64,000 nt of DNA from Phytophthora colocasiae. Lineage: Eukaryota > Oomycota > Peronosporomycetes > Peronosporales > Peronosporaceae. Below, piece after piece: positions 29,716-39,556 of this stretch. How positions within the stretch are numbered: position 1 is the first letter of the stretch; each line of letters begins with the position of its first letter. Below the pieces are notes generated by a model that saw only the letters and a program-made list of their open reading frames with translations, ran no database searches and had not been told where the DNA came from. The stretch lies in NCBI GenBank assembly GCA_018806915.1, contig JAGKQI010000073.1, forward strand, positions 186,001 to 250,000. Direction: 5' to 3'. Made by a program: the position numbers and the translations under genes.

Positions 29716-30125
29716 TGCAGCGGGACTGCGTAGGTGTGCACGGCACAGAGGAAGTTTAGTTGACTCGTAGAGTCCTGCTTGCAAGGCACTAGCCTTCGGT
29801 TCTATACAAGAACCAAGTTGTCCACTAAATACGGGACTCACACAATCAGTGTCCCTATAACAAAGGAACTAACACTAATTATGTAAAATGCAAACTGATT
29901 TTTATTTATTTTATTGCCCTAATCCTGAATGTAACGGATTTAGTATCTAACATACTAAATCCTAATCAAATGCAATGTGTGGCTCTGAGCTAACTGCCAG
30001 CAACTGGCTACATATGTGACGTGTGAGAAACACTATGTGTCGTACACGGATCTGTGACTTGTGACCTGGATGGTGTATACCACACCTATTGTAGCCAAGG
30101 CGCGCAGCGCCGTGTAACCGTTACA
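29716..30125 (-). repeat. G1-C 5' LTR
   Basis: 410 bases, the same length as the LTR at 7333. Ends adjacent to the TCCGA duplication. Confidence 0.93.
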
Positions 30126-31572
30126 TCCGACATCAACTTTTGGTACGGCTTCGTTGCTCGGCGAGTGTTCGTCCTCTTGTAAGACATACGAGTCAACTTC
30201 GCCAACTTGCAACTCCAGCACGGCATGTCAACATCATCACGTAACTTCTCAGTCATTCCCGTCACTACTTGCTCCTTAGCCATGTCCTTTATGGTCGGGG
30301 TGTTCAAATGTGCAAACCGTAAATGCCAACGCACGAGAGAATCACCTTCATCTCGAGTTTTGTGTTGATGCACTGCTGGAATTCGATAAACTGGAATAAC
30401 CTTCGCCTTCAAGCGATATCGGCCACGACACTTCGTCAACAAGATCTGCGAATGATCCTTAGTCAACCATGCGACTCGTTGCGAATCACGCCTGCCGAAT
30501 TTCACAGTCCATCCATCCTTTTCCAGTAAATCCAAACTCAGCAAATTATCTGGTGCATTCGGTTTAAGCAGAACATTTTTAAACTGCAGTGACAGCTCCT
30601 GATGTGGCTGCTTACAATTCACCACACGGAGATGAACGCTACCAGTTTGCTCATCGTCACTGACTTTACCATCATAAGCCTGAAAGACATGCTCCTCATC
30701 TTTCTTGAGACTGGACAAGAGATCTTGCTGGTTGCAGACGTGAACATCACTACACGAATCCAAAGCCCACTCAATCATATCACCAGCATTGTTCTTCACG
30801 GATTCAATTACCAGAGTATCACGTGAAAGACAACCGACAGCATCGATCTTCCTTCTTTTCGAGTCATCATTTTGCCAGATTTGCACTCCACCGCTTCCGT
30901 TCCGATGAAGAAAAGTGAACTCTCGGTCCAACACCGGCGGCTCGATCATCAAAAGAGTCATCATCATCTTCATCCTTGTCCTCCTTTCGTTTCTTGTTCG
31001 GGCAATTGGGACGGATATGTCCAACTTCTCCACATTCGAAACAAGTACGAGTCTCTTTTCTTTCGCTTTTACTATTGCCATCTTTTTGGTCCTTTGATTT
31101 ATTCTTACCACGGCCACCTCTCTTGCGCTTGCATTGCTTCTGGCCCTTGCCACACGCAGCGACACCAGCAGCTTTCTTCTCTTCAGCACCCATCTTTCAT
31201 CAAGGGCTGACTCAGCACGCAAAGCATTCATCACGCCAGGCTGCAGTAGGTACAGGCCTGTTGTCAGTACATCCACGAACCACGTAGTGTTTAGAAAATT
31301 GCCGAACAACATCACGATGTGTGCGTGAAACGTGACCAAGCAGTGTTTCTGCATAGTCTTCATCATCAATCTGCTTCCCATAGTGCAACATATTCCGACG
31401 CATCTTCTCCATTTCACGCAACCAAGTCTCCATAGGTTTATCCGGCGTGTAAGTGTTCGAGTAGAACTCAGCGCGTACAAAAATGTAATTCGCGTACTCG
31501 CGCTTCGTTTGTCGATCCACAAATCGGTTTCACATCGCTTCGGCAGTCGTCACCTGACAAATCATCTCTGCA
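30126..31572 (-). pseudogene. Copia C1: Gag, protease and integrase zinc region
   Basis: Read leftward: a UBN2-type Gag stretch (PMETWLREMEKMRRNML) in the 31520-31212 frame, preceded by a likely Trp-to-stop TGA; a zinc knuckle CFECGEVGHIRPNC in the 31193-30867 frame; then a frame with the protease EWALDSCSDVHVCN, the GAG-pre-integrase zinc motif (WHLRFAHLNTPT, CWSCKLAK) and KLMSDV, where G1-C inserted. The protease has Asp-Ser-Cys instead of Asp-Ser-Gly. The 5' end of the element is cut at about 31572 by the tandem array; no C1 LTR is in the window. Confidence 0.83.
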
Positions 31573-32225
31573 TGCGGCGAGGGTTTAACCCGTTGACACG
31601 TCTCGCACGTGCGCACACATGTGCTGACCCACTTGTACAGCTTCGGCCACCAGTACATGGAGCTCACCGAGCCGTAGGTCTTCTCGCGACCGAGGTGGCC
31701 GCTTGTGGGCGCGTGTCGTGGGCCTCATAGAGGATACGATACTTCAGGTCCTCATCGTGAGGAACCACCACGCGTGGTGGGTCATCCTGACCCGTGCTGT
31801 AGTACGGCAGACCGCCTTCCAGGCTATAGCGCTGGAGTTTCGCCTTTAGGCGTCGTGACAGAGTCACCTTTAAGTCCTTAAACTCATCGCTCCCTAGAGC
31901 TTGAAGCAGCGCGACACAAGAGTCGTCCTGAGCATGCTGCTCAACCCATGTGAGGCGTGTCGGCCTCTTCGAAGTCAAGTCTTCGAAGACTTCCCTGTCG
32001 AACAAAGTTGCTCGATGCAAGTTGCTCGATGCGCCCGAGTCCACTAGGGCACGAAGAGAGTTAACTCTCTTCGACATCACGTTCAGGATGACAAGGTTTG
32101 GCTTGTCATCTTGCAGCTTACAGCGAGAAACCTTCTCGCTGGGGCAGCAGTCCTCATCGTCGCGTGTCCAAGCTCGACACGCGGAGACTGCATCAGCAGT
32201 AGGACGCCCCGCGCCTACTGGTCCT
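31573..32225 (-). pseudogene. Array unit 1: protease fused to integrase zinc region
   Basis: The 32080-31664 frame begins MMSKRVNSLRALVDSGAS (G2-like protease N-terminus with an intact DSG) and passes without a break into QDDSCVALLQALGSDEF, the G1 pre-integrase segment, and the zinc region. RT and RNase H have been deleted exactly between them. This unit has the longest version of the junction; units 3 and 4 lack 11 further bases and unit 2 lacks more. Confidence 0.82.
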
Positions 32226-33128
32226 TGTGGTGAAGTGGATTCAAATCAAGCCGGATATGACGCAGAACGACTACGATGATGGGTGACGTACGACATGGTG
32301 CTACGATAAGGACAGATCCTAAAACTGGGTACCTACTCTAGGGCGGATCCTAAGTTATCCAGATACCGGATCCTCAAGGTCCAAGGCCCTCGGATCCAGA
32401 CTCGGATCCTCATAATCCAAGACATCAATGAAGTAAAGTAGTTGCAGGAGAGCCAGCATGATCCAAGATAGAGATTGGCGATAAGAAAGATAAGTACAGG
32501 ATGAGAAACTGGATAACCATCAATCAGAGAGTCGAATTTACCTTCTAGTCCGCAAGCGGTTTTCTTCAGGGCCCAAGACAAGGGAAGTGGAGAGTGCGCA
32601 AGTGGTTTTCTTCAGGGCCCAAGACAAGGGAAGAGGATAGTGTATTGGCCTCCACAGCTAAGACCGGATCCCCGATTTGGCCGGCTTACCTTACGCTAGT
32701 GAAGACCTCGGATCCAACGGTGTTGATTGCTTAACCGTAGGATTCCTAGACCTCTCAACTACCCCAAGACCAACCGCTACAGGAGGCGGCAAGCAAGACA
32801 GTAAAGGAAAAGGAGCCCCACACCCACCAAGGCAACCCCGGATCCAAGGATCCACACGATCTTCGAGTCCTAGACCAAGATCCCCAACAAGGACCTGTGT
32901 GCAGGAATACCACGCAAGTCCAACCTCCCAAGTCCCCCGCCAGGACGTTCAAGCCCTCACGCCTGTGTACACTCTCCCGTTCCTGAGAGGCAGATCCCCC
33001 ACAGACGGGTACACAAGGTGAGCCTCAGCAACCCCACGATTATCAGGTACCCCCTTCGTTAGTCAGTGTCTGGGCACCGTGTGTGAGCGTTGGATCCCTG
33101 CTCATTCCAGCGGATCCACTACACCACA
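32226..33128 (+). repeat. Solo G4 LTR in unit 1
   Basis: Starts TGTGGTGAAGTGG and ends CTACACCACA, with TCCT on both sides (32222-32225, 33129-33132), a 4-bp duplication. Related to the G3 LTR in reverse orientation. It interrupts the boundary between gag and protease. Contains a 45-bp direct duplication around CAAGTGGTTTTCTTCAGGG near 32560. Confidence 0.9.
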
Positions 33129-33132
33129 TCCT

Positions 33133-33890
33133 TGGCGTTTTTAACGCCCGCCCGCTATGCACTCGCGTGCATAGTGACCGATGTTACTACACTTGTAACA
33201 TTGAACCTTACCGTTCCTACGCTGCTGTTGACCAGCGGTCGTAGCACTCGAGAGGTCCATAGGCTCCGGACCTCCCGTCTTTAACAGGACGCGCCGGCTT
33301 CGGCGCGTTCGCATGGAGTTTAGCTTGACGTCGGCTAAACTCCTCTTGCATCGCAAGGCTGATCGCCTCTTCGAGAGTATTCGGATAATCTCGAAAGAGA
33401 TACGTCTTGACGGGACCATCTCTTAGTCCCTTCATGAACGTGACGACCTTGGTCGCCTCGTCGATTGGGTTCGCCACTATGTTCGATACCAAGTATCGAG
33501 CACGCTGGGCAAAGGTGTGAACGCCCTGCTGCAGATCGAGAGCGGAGTTTCTCGATCTGAACTCGTTCTTCGGGGGCTCAAACGCAAGATTGAGTTCCTC
33601 TCAACACATCGTACGTGCTGAAGCACGTAGCATCCGAGAGTCGGTGCCCATAGGCCTAACTCCTCGCACGTCCGCCAAGACATGACATGGCGAACGCGAC
33701 CTTCGACATCGGGTCGACGATACGTCGAGCCGCAACGGCTGTGTCGAGTTCGACAAGCCAACGAAGGAGGGTCTCGTCCTCCTTCCCCGTGTAGGTACTC
33801 ACGTGGAGTTTTCAACGACTCCACGCGTGGCTTAGGGGGAAGCCATCGAGGCAGCAACATCTCATTGCTCGCCAATGTACCCCAGCGTGT
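33133..33890 (-). pseudogene. Array unit 1: G2-type Gag
   Basis: Capsid and zinc knuckle over several frames: PRVESLKTPREYLHGE, SVLDTWYR, MKGLRDGPVKTYLFRDYP, PEPMDLSSAT and the knuckle CYKCSNIGHYAREC. At about 33888 gag sequence meets G1 integrase-region sequence directly, the unit-to-unit junction. Confidence 0.8.
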
Positions 33891-34743
33891 GGCATTCGCA
33901 TGCCAGTCTCGCTCACGACTTGGATCAGATCGAAAGCTGGTGGCTTGGCTCGAGGGGCCTCAGTCCTGACTGCTCGCCTGCAGCTTCAGCTCACTGAGCT
34001 GCGGGGTCAGGTGACGATGCTGCTGCGGATGACGCAGCCCGCACGCGCGTCGTCGGCGTCAGCGCCTCCGCGCTCGCCCCGCGAAGGGTCCCAATATGGC
34101 TTGAGTAAGCCGGCGTAGAACACGGGATGTGTTTGCATCCGCTTCGGCAAGTCCAGCGTGTATGCCAGGCCCTTCTTGGCCACGACCGTGAACGGTCTGA
34201 TAAAGCGCGGGCGCAACTTCGTCTTAAAGACGGCCGACACTGCATGTGTAGGTAGGTTCTTAGCGTTTAATAAAACTTGGTCACCGACCTTAAATTCCCA
34301 CACATTGCCTCTGCCTTTTGCATCAGCCTGTTCCTTTTGAACATCTTGTCGCGTCACGCACTCGTCGTAAGACGCTCAATCTCATCGAGAGGAAGTCATC
34401 GACTTGCTTACGAACAGCAAGAGGGCTGACATCCAGCAAGCTCGGAGTCAAGCGACGGCACAGCCTCTCTCCCCCACCAAGCCCGAGGCTACCGCGTGGC
34501 GGGTGGGCGGGACGCGCGGATGCGCAAGGCCGTTCACGTAGAACGGGGTGAAGCCTGTCGAGGCATGCACCGCGTTGTTCATTGAGAACTCAACGAGAGG
34601 GAGCATAGCGCTCAAACGCTTCGGCGTTTCAGCGCATACGCTGCGGAGGATGTCCTCCAGGACGCGGTTCACGCGTTCAGTCTGACCGTCGGTCTGCGGA
34701 TGATCCACCGTGGACATGTCCAGTCGAGTGCCAAGCACTTTAA

Positions 34744-35535
34744 CCCCCCCCCCCGCTCTCAAGCCTATTTTGACCCCCCGGCAAGTCTTTAACATGTTGT
34801 ATAATACTACATGTTAAGGACAGTCTAATCTTGATTTTTGTATTACCTGTGATAAGTACAGTGTAAAGTCTGCACTGCAGGAAGGCAACCTGATTGCTTG
34901 CACATCGTGCGCAGCGCTACTGTACCAGCAAGTTGTCATATACACCTTCTCCAGTCTCGCAGGTGGGCGTATGTTGTATATACTGCGACTGGTTTGGGCC
35001 TTTTTATTTGAAGTTGACACAGAGCAAACATTTTTGCCTAGCTATGCCATGCTTCATTTCCAGAGGGATTGAACATCATGTTGCAAGCAATCTTTTCTTT
35101 GCGATTGTAATCATCAGTGTTCCTTCTTGTCTTGTTCGCTACCATCGTCCTAACGCTTCTTACGACTCCTCCTCGCCCACCTCCTCCTCTTCCGCTTCCT
35201 CCTGCTCGTCTTTTTTTCGCTTCTTCTTCTCCCTCCTGCTCGTCCTCTTTCTCTTCTTCTGCATCCCTCCTGCGCTCCTCCTTCTCTTCTTCCTGCCCCT
35301 GTCCTCCAGCATCTTGGTGGCCACGCGGCCACCAAGATCCAAATCTTTGTCACAAATCAGTGAATCTATCTGTGTCTTGGCTTTAGCACTTTTCTGGCTT
35401 TTCTTGTTACAATATTCACCTACCCGCGTGCATTTCACGGTTTTTAACATGTTGTATTATACAACATGTTAAGAATAAGCCAATTCTGGTGTGGACCACT
35501 AATGTAGTCATATACAACGGTTGAGAGCGGGGGGG
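34744..35535. mobile_element. piggyBac-like MITE with TTAA duplication
   Basis: 792 bases inserted in the integrase of unit 2. TTAA lies at both edges (34740-34743, 35536-35539), and removing the insert plus one TTAA restores the G1 sequence. Terminal inverted repeats are a C run (11 left, 7 right) followed by GCTCTCAA. Near each end sits a palindrome around TTAACATGTTGTAT (34789-34817, 35444-35472). No transposase is recognisable; open frames inside are low-complexity Ser/Leu or Arg/Lys/Glu. The superfamily call rests on TTAA and C-rich termini. Confidence 0.78.
35312..35338. repeat. Perfect hairpin inside the MITE
   Basis: CTTGGTGGCC and GGCCACCAAG flank a 4-base ACGC loop, a strong short stem. 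Confidence 0.7.
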
Positions 35536-36165
35536 TTAAAGACGGACGTCCAGAAGTGACCCGTGAAACGGGGGTCTCGATCCGAGACAATGGTCTCTGG
35601 CAGCCCATGCTGACGGAAGACCCGATCGATAAAGATCGTCGCTGTCCCAGTGCCATCGACGGTGTCCGGCACAACCGCGAGATGAGCCATCTTGCTCAAC
35701 GGTCAACAAAGACCACCACGCCCGTGTTGCCCGCCGAGTCCTTCGGCAGGCCAAACACAAAGTCCATGCTCATGGACTGCCAACACCCAGAGGGTACAGG
35801 CAAGCTCGCCAATGGCGCCGTCGCATACGGCGAGGGTTTAACCCGTTGACACGTCTCGCACGTGCGCACATACGTGCTGACCCACTTGTACAGCTTCAGC
35901 CACCAGTACATGGAGCTCACTGAGCCGTAGTTCTACTCGCGACCGAGGTGGCCGCTCGTGGGCGCGTGTCGTGGGCCTCATAGAGGATACGATACTTCAG
36001 GTCCTCATCGTGAGGAACCACCACGCGTGGTGGGTCATCCTGACCCGTGCTGTAGTACGGCAGACCGCCTTCCAGGCTATAGCGCTGGAGTTTCGCCTTT
36101 AGGCGTCGTGACAGAGTCACCTTTAAGTCCTTAAACTCATCGCTCCCTAGAGCTTGAAGCAGCGC

Positions 36166-36315
36166 GACACGTTCAGGATGACAAGGTTTGGCTTGTCATC
36201 TTGCAGCTTACAGCGAGAAACCTTCTCGCTGGGGGCAGCAGTCCTCATCGTCGCGTGTCCAAGCTCGACACGCGAGACTGCATCAGCAGTAGGACGCCCC
36301 GCGCCTACTGGTCCT
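36166..36315 (-). pseudogene. Array unit 2: protease remnant
   Basis: About 145 bases of the protease upstream part (GTTCAGGATGACAAGG onward). The protease active-site region seen in unit 1 is deleted together with the junction to the integrase segment. Confidence 0.75.
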
Positions 36316-37227
36316 TGTGGTGAAGTGGATTCAAATCAAGCCGGATATGACGCAGAACGACTACGATGATGGGTGACGTGCGACATGGTGCTACGATAAG
36401 GACAGATCCCTAAAACTGGGTACCTACTCTAGGGCGGATCCTAAGTTATCCAGATACCGGATCCTCAAGGTCCAAGGCCCTCGGATCCAGACTCGGATCC
36501 TCATAATCCAAGACATCAATGAAGTAAAGTAGTTGCAGGAGAGCCAGCATGATCCAAGATAGAGATTGGCGATAAGAAAGATAGGGTACAGGATGAGAAA
36601 CTGGATAACCATCAATCAGAGAGTCGAATTTACCTTCTAGTCCGCAAGTGGTTTTCTTCAGGGCCCAAGACAAGGGAAGTGGAGAGTGCGCAAGTGGTTT
36701 TCTTCAGGGCCCAAGACAAGGGAAGAGGATAGTGTATTGGCCTCCACAGCTAAGACCGGATCCCCGATTTGGCCGGCTTACCTTACGCTAGTGAAGACCC
36801 CGGATCCAACGGTGTTGATTGCTTAACCGTAGGATTCCTAGACCTCTCAACTACCCCAAGACCAACCGCTACAGGAGGCGGCAAGCAAGACAGTAAAGGA
36901 AAAGGAGCCCCACACCCACCAAGGCAACCCCGGATCCAAGGATCCACACGATCTTCGAGTCTAAGACCAAGATCCCCCAACAAGGACCTGTGTGCAGGAA
37001 TACCCACGCAAGTCCAACCTCCCAAGTCCCCGCCAAGGACGTTCAAGCCCTCACGCCTGTGTACACTCTCCCGTTCCTGAGAGAGCAGATCCCGCCCACA
37101 GACGGGTACACAAGGTGAGCCTCAGCAACCCCCACGATTATCGGAGTACCCCCTTCGTTAGTCAGTGTCTGGGCACCGTGTGTGAGCGTTGGATCCCTGC
37201 TCATTCCAGCGGATCCACTACACCACA
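36316..37227 (+). repeat. Solo G4 LTR in unit 2
   Basis: 912 bases, TGTGGTG to CACCACA, flanked by TCCT (36312-36315, 37228-37231). Same site as in units 1, 3 and 4, so it predates the amplification. Confidence 0.9.
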
Positions 37228-37231
37228 TCCT

Positions 37232-37831
37232 TGGCGTTTTTTTAACGCCCGCCCGCTATGCACTCGCGTGCATAGTGACCGATGTTACTACACTTGTAAC
37301 ATTGAACCTTACCGTTCCTACGCTGCTGTTGACCAGCAGTCGTAGCACTCGAGAGGTCCATAGGCTCCGGACCTCCCGTCTTCACAACAGGACGCGCCAG
37401 CTTCGGCGCGTTCGCATGGAGTTTAGCTTGACGCCGGCTAAACTCCTCTTGCATTACAAGGCTGATCGCCTCTTCGAGGGTATTCGGATAATCTCGAAAG
37501 AGATACGTCTTGACGGGACCATCTCTTAGTCCCTTCATGAACGTGACGACCTTGGTCGCCTCGTCGATTGGGTTCGCCACTATGTTCGATACCAAGTATC
37601 GAGCACGCTGGGCAAAGGTGTGAACGCCCTGCTGCAGATCGAGAGCGGAGTTTCTCGATCTGAACTCGTTCTTCGGGGGCTCAAACGCAAGATTGAGTTC
37701 CTCCTTGAACACATCGTACGTGCTGAAGCACGTAGCATCCGAGAGTCGGCGCCCATAGGCCTAACTCCTCGCACGTCCGCCAAGACATGACATGGCGAAC
37801 GCGACCTTCGACATCGGGTCGACGATACGTC
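37232..37831 (-). pseudogene. Array unit 2: Gag, 3' two-thirds
   Basis: The 37712-37242 frame of 156 codons keeps the capsid end (MFKEELNLAFEPPKNEF, SALDLQQGVHTFAQRARYL), VKTYLFRDYPNTLEEAIS and an intact CYKCSNIGHYAREC knuckle. It is cut at 37831 by G3 and resumes at 52189. Confidence 0.85.
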
Positions 37832-39453
37832 TGTGGTGGAGCGGATCTGGCCAAAATCTGGTTGAGGCCGATCGCGATCGCCACTTGCGCCCAGACACCG
37901 ACTAACGGATGGGGTCCCCCGATGATCCGTGATCTTGTTGCGTGTAGTGTTCACCTTGTGTACCCGTCGGTAGGCGGGTTACGCTCTTCCAGGTAACTTC
38001 TGAAGATGTCTTGGGACGAGAAGAAGGTCTTGGGTGACGCAGGGGTTTGAGGCGGCGTGGAAGTTCTTCACTCCACCTCGGGGTACTTGATCCCGGTCGT
38101 AGGCGAGTTCTCGAGCCTTGATCCGGGTGCCTGGTTCTTGATCCAGGTCTTCCAATAGTCCAATGTTCGGGATTCAGTCCCTTCCTTTCGGTGTTTTCCG
38201 CTTCCGATAGCGTGGGTCTTGAGGGCGAGATTCGACGGGATCCTTAGGCTAAACAACCAATTCCTTCCGATCCGATGCCTATGCACTTAAAGGATAGTTT
38301 CACTAGGATGAGGGCAAAGCTGGCCAATATATTATCCAGACTTAACCGCTATACTAGGTCACGTATCCTTACCTTCCTGACGCTTGTAGGGCCAATGTAG
38401 TTCCCGGTTCCAGGCGTAGCGAAGACACTTGAGTGGTTCAGGGCAAATTCGAGTCTCTTGGGGTTGTTGAGATATCGAGAGATCCTCACACTAGCGTAAG
38501 GTAAGCCGGCCAAATCGGGGATCCGGTCTTAGCTGTAGCTAGGTGGGCGAAGTGACTTGCTGGAACACTAAGGGGAGGCCAATATGCTATCCTCTTCCCT
38601 TGTCCTGGGTCCTGAAGAAATCCACTTGCGCACTAGAAGGTAAATTCGAGTCTGTTTATGGTTATTCCTATGCCTACTAATCCCATCCTGATTTACTATC
38701 CTACGATCACATGACTCTGGCTACATAGCTGATCCCTAGCTTGGTTCCCCTAACCCTGATCTTGAGCCGATTCCGTACTTAACCGAAGCTTGATCTCGTA
38801 CTTAACCGAAGCTTGATCTCGTACTTAACCGAAGCTTGATCTCGCACTTAACCGGAGCTTGATCTCGCACTTAACCGAAGCTTGATCTCGCACTTAACCG
38901 GAGCTTGATCTCGTACTTAATCGGGACTTGATCACTGCCTGATCCGCTTGGTGATCCTTCATAGAATCCGGATCAGGCCACAAGAAGAGTCTGCGCCGCG
39001 CCTGGGGTTGACCTTGATCCGGAGCTGATCTCGTACTTATACGGGAGAGGATCATTGCGCGATCTTGCGTGATCTCGCTTCGTCGCCGCCCGGGGAAGTT
39101 GGATCGTGCTGTTAGAGGCTTCCGGGGCGCCAGGGTAAGCTGATCATGTGCTCGCTTGGGGACCCGTCATCGTTGATCAGCGCGAGAACATCCTTGATTT
39201 CCCCATTCTTCCTCCGGCAGGATTCGGATCACCCACGGACACCACGGCAGGATTCGGATCACCCACGAACACCGCTCCACCTGCTTCTTCGCCGGTGTCT
39301 CTGTTGCCTGTTCCCCGGCGGGACCCATCGTACCTTCGTCTGATTCGACCCAGATCTGGCGATCACAGGTCCCCCCTGTCGCTCGTTCCGACTCTATTCG
39401 GGTTCGTGGCTGACATCGCCTCTCCGGGAAAAATTTTCGTCCGCTTCACCACA
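37832..39453 (-). repeat. G3 3' LTR
   Basis: Matches 50671-52184 along its length. It is 108 bp longer, mainly because of extra 23-bp tandem units. Confidence 0.93.
38770..38935. repeat. 23-bp tandem repeats in the G3 3' LTR
   Basis: About seven units of GTACTTAACCGAAGCTTGATCTC, shown as GTACTTAACCGAAGCTTGAT plus CTC, with small variants; each contains TGATCT. The other LTR (51608-51675) has about three. Confidence 0.88.
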
Positions 39454-39466
39454 TCCGCCCCCAGCA
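39454..39466 (-). promoter_or_regulatory. G3 polypurine tract
   Basis: On the - strand CTGGGGGCGGA abuts the LTR start TGTGGTGG. Confidence 0.7.
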
Positions 39467-39556
39467 CGTAAGTTGAGCTGCCGCAGCTCACTTCGGGTTT
39501 ATTTCCACATTCACCACCTGGAACACAAGTCGTTCAAGCGCCACCACTCTCTCGAA

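Larger units (their letters stand above)
22589..30125 (-). mobile_element. G1-C: full-length Ty3/Gypsy chromovirus with 5-bp duplication
   Basis: On the - strand: LTR 29716-30125, primer site, gag, protease, linker, RT, RNase H, integrase, chromodomain, antisense-ORF region, polypurine tract, LTR 22589-23022. TCCGA flanks both ends (22584-22588, 30126-30130), and removing the element restores the Copia C1 reading frame. The LTRs are 410 and 434 bp, the left one carrying many small insertions. Confidence 0.93.
33891..36165 (-). pseudogene. Array unit 2: G1-type integrase
   Basis: From right to left: pre-integrase (36120-35917), zinc region and DFVFGLPKDS (35920-35696), core (35699-35536), then after the MITE LDMSTVDHPQTDGQTERVNR (34743-34448) and the C-terminal domain with KVGDQVLLNAKNLP (34357-34007). 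This is the only array unit keeping the integrase core; units 3 and 4 share a deletion of it. The + strand at 33900-34118 retains the coiled-coil tail of the G1 antisense ORF. Confidence 0.82.

Noticed and set aside
32755..33021. Pro/Arg-rich frame in the solo G4 LTRs (repeated at 36769, 53965 and 61239)
   Set aside because: It lies wholly inside an LTR and recurs only because the LTR is repeated; differences between copies shift the frame.
35160..35450. Arg/Lys/Glu-rich frames and a Leu/Ser-rich frame in the MITE, superficially like a nuclear protein or a signal peptide
   Set aside because: Both come from one purine/pyrimidine-skewed low-complexity stretch read on the two strands; no transposase or effector motif is present.
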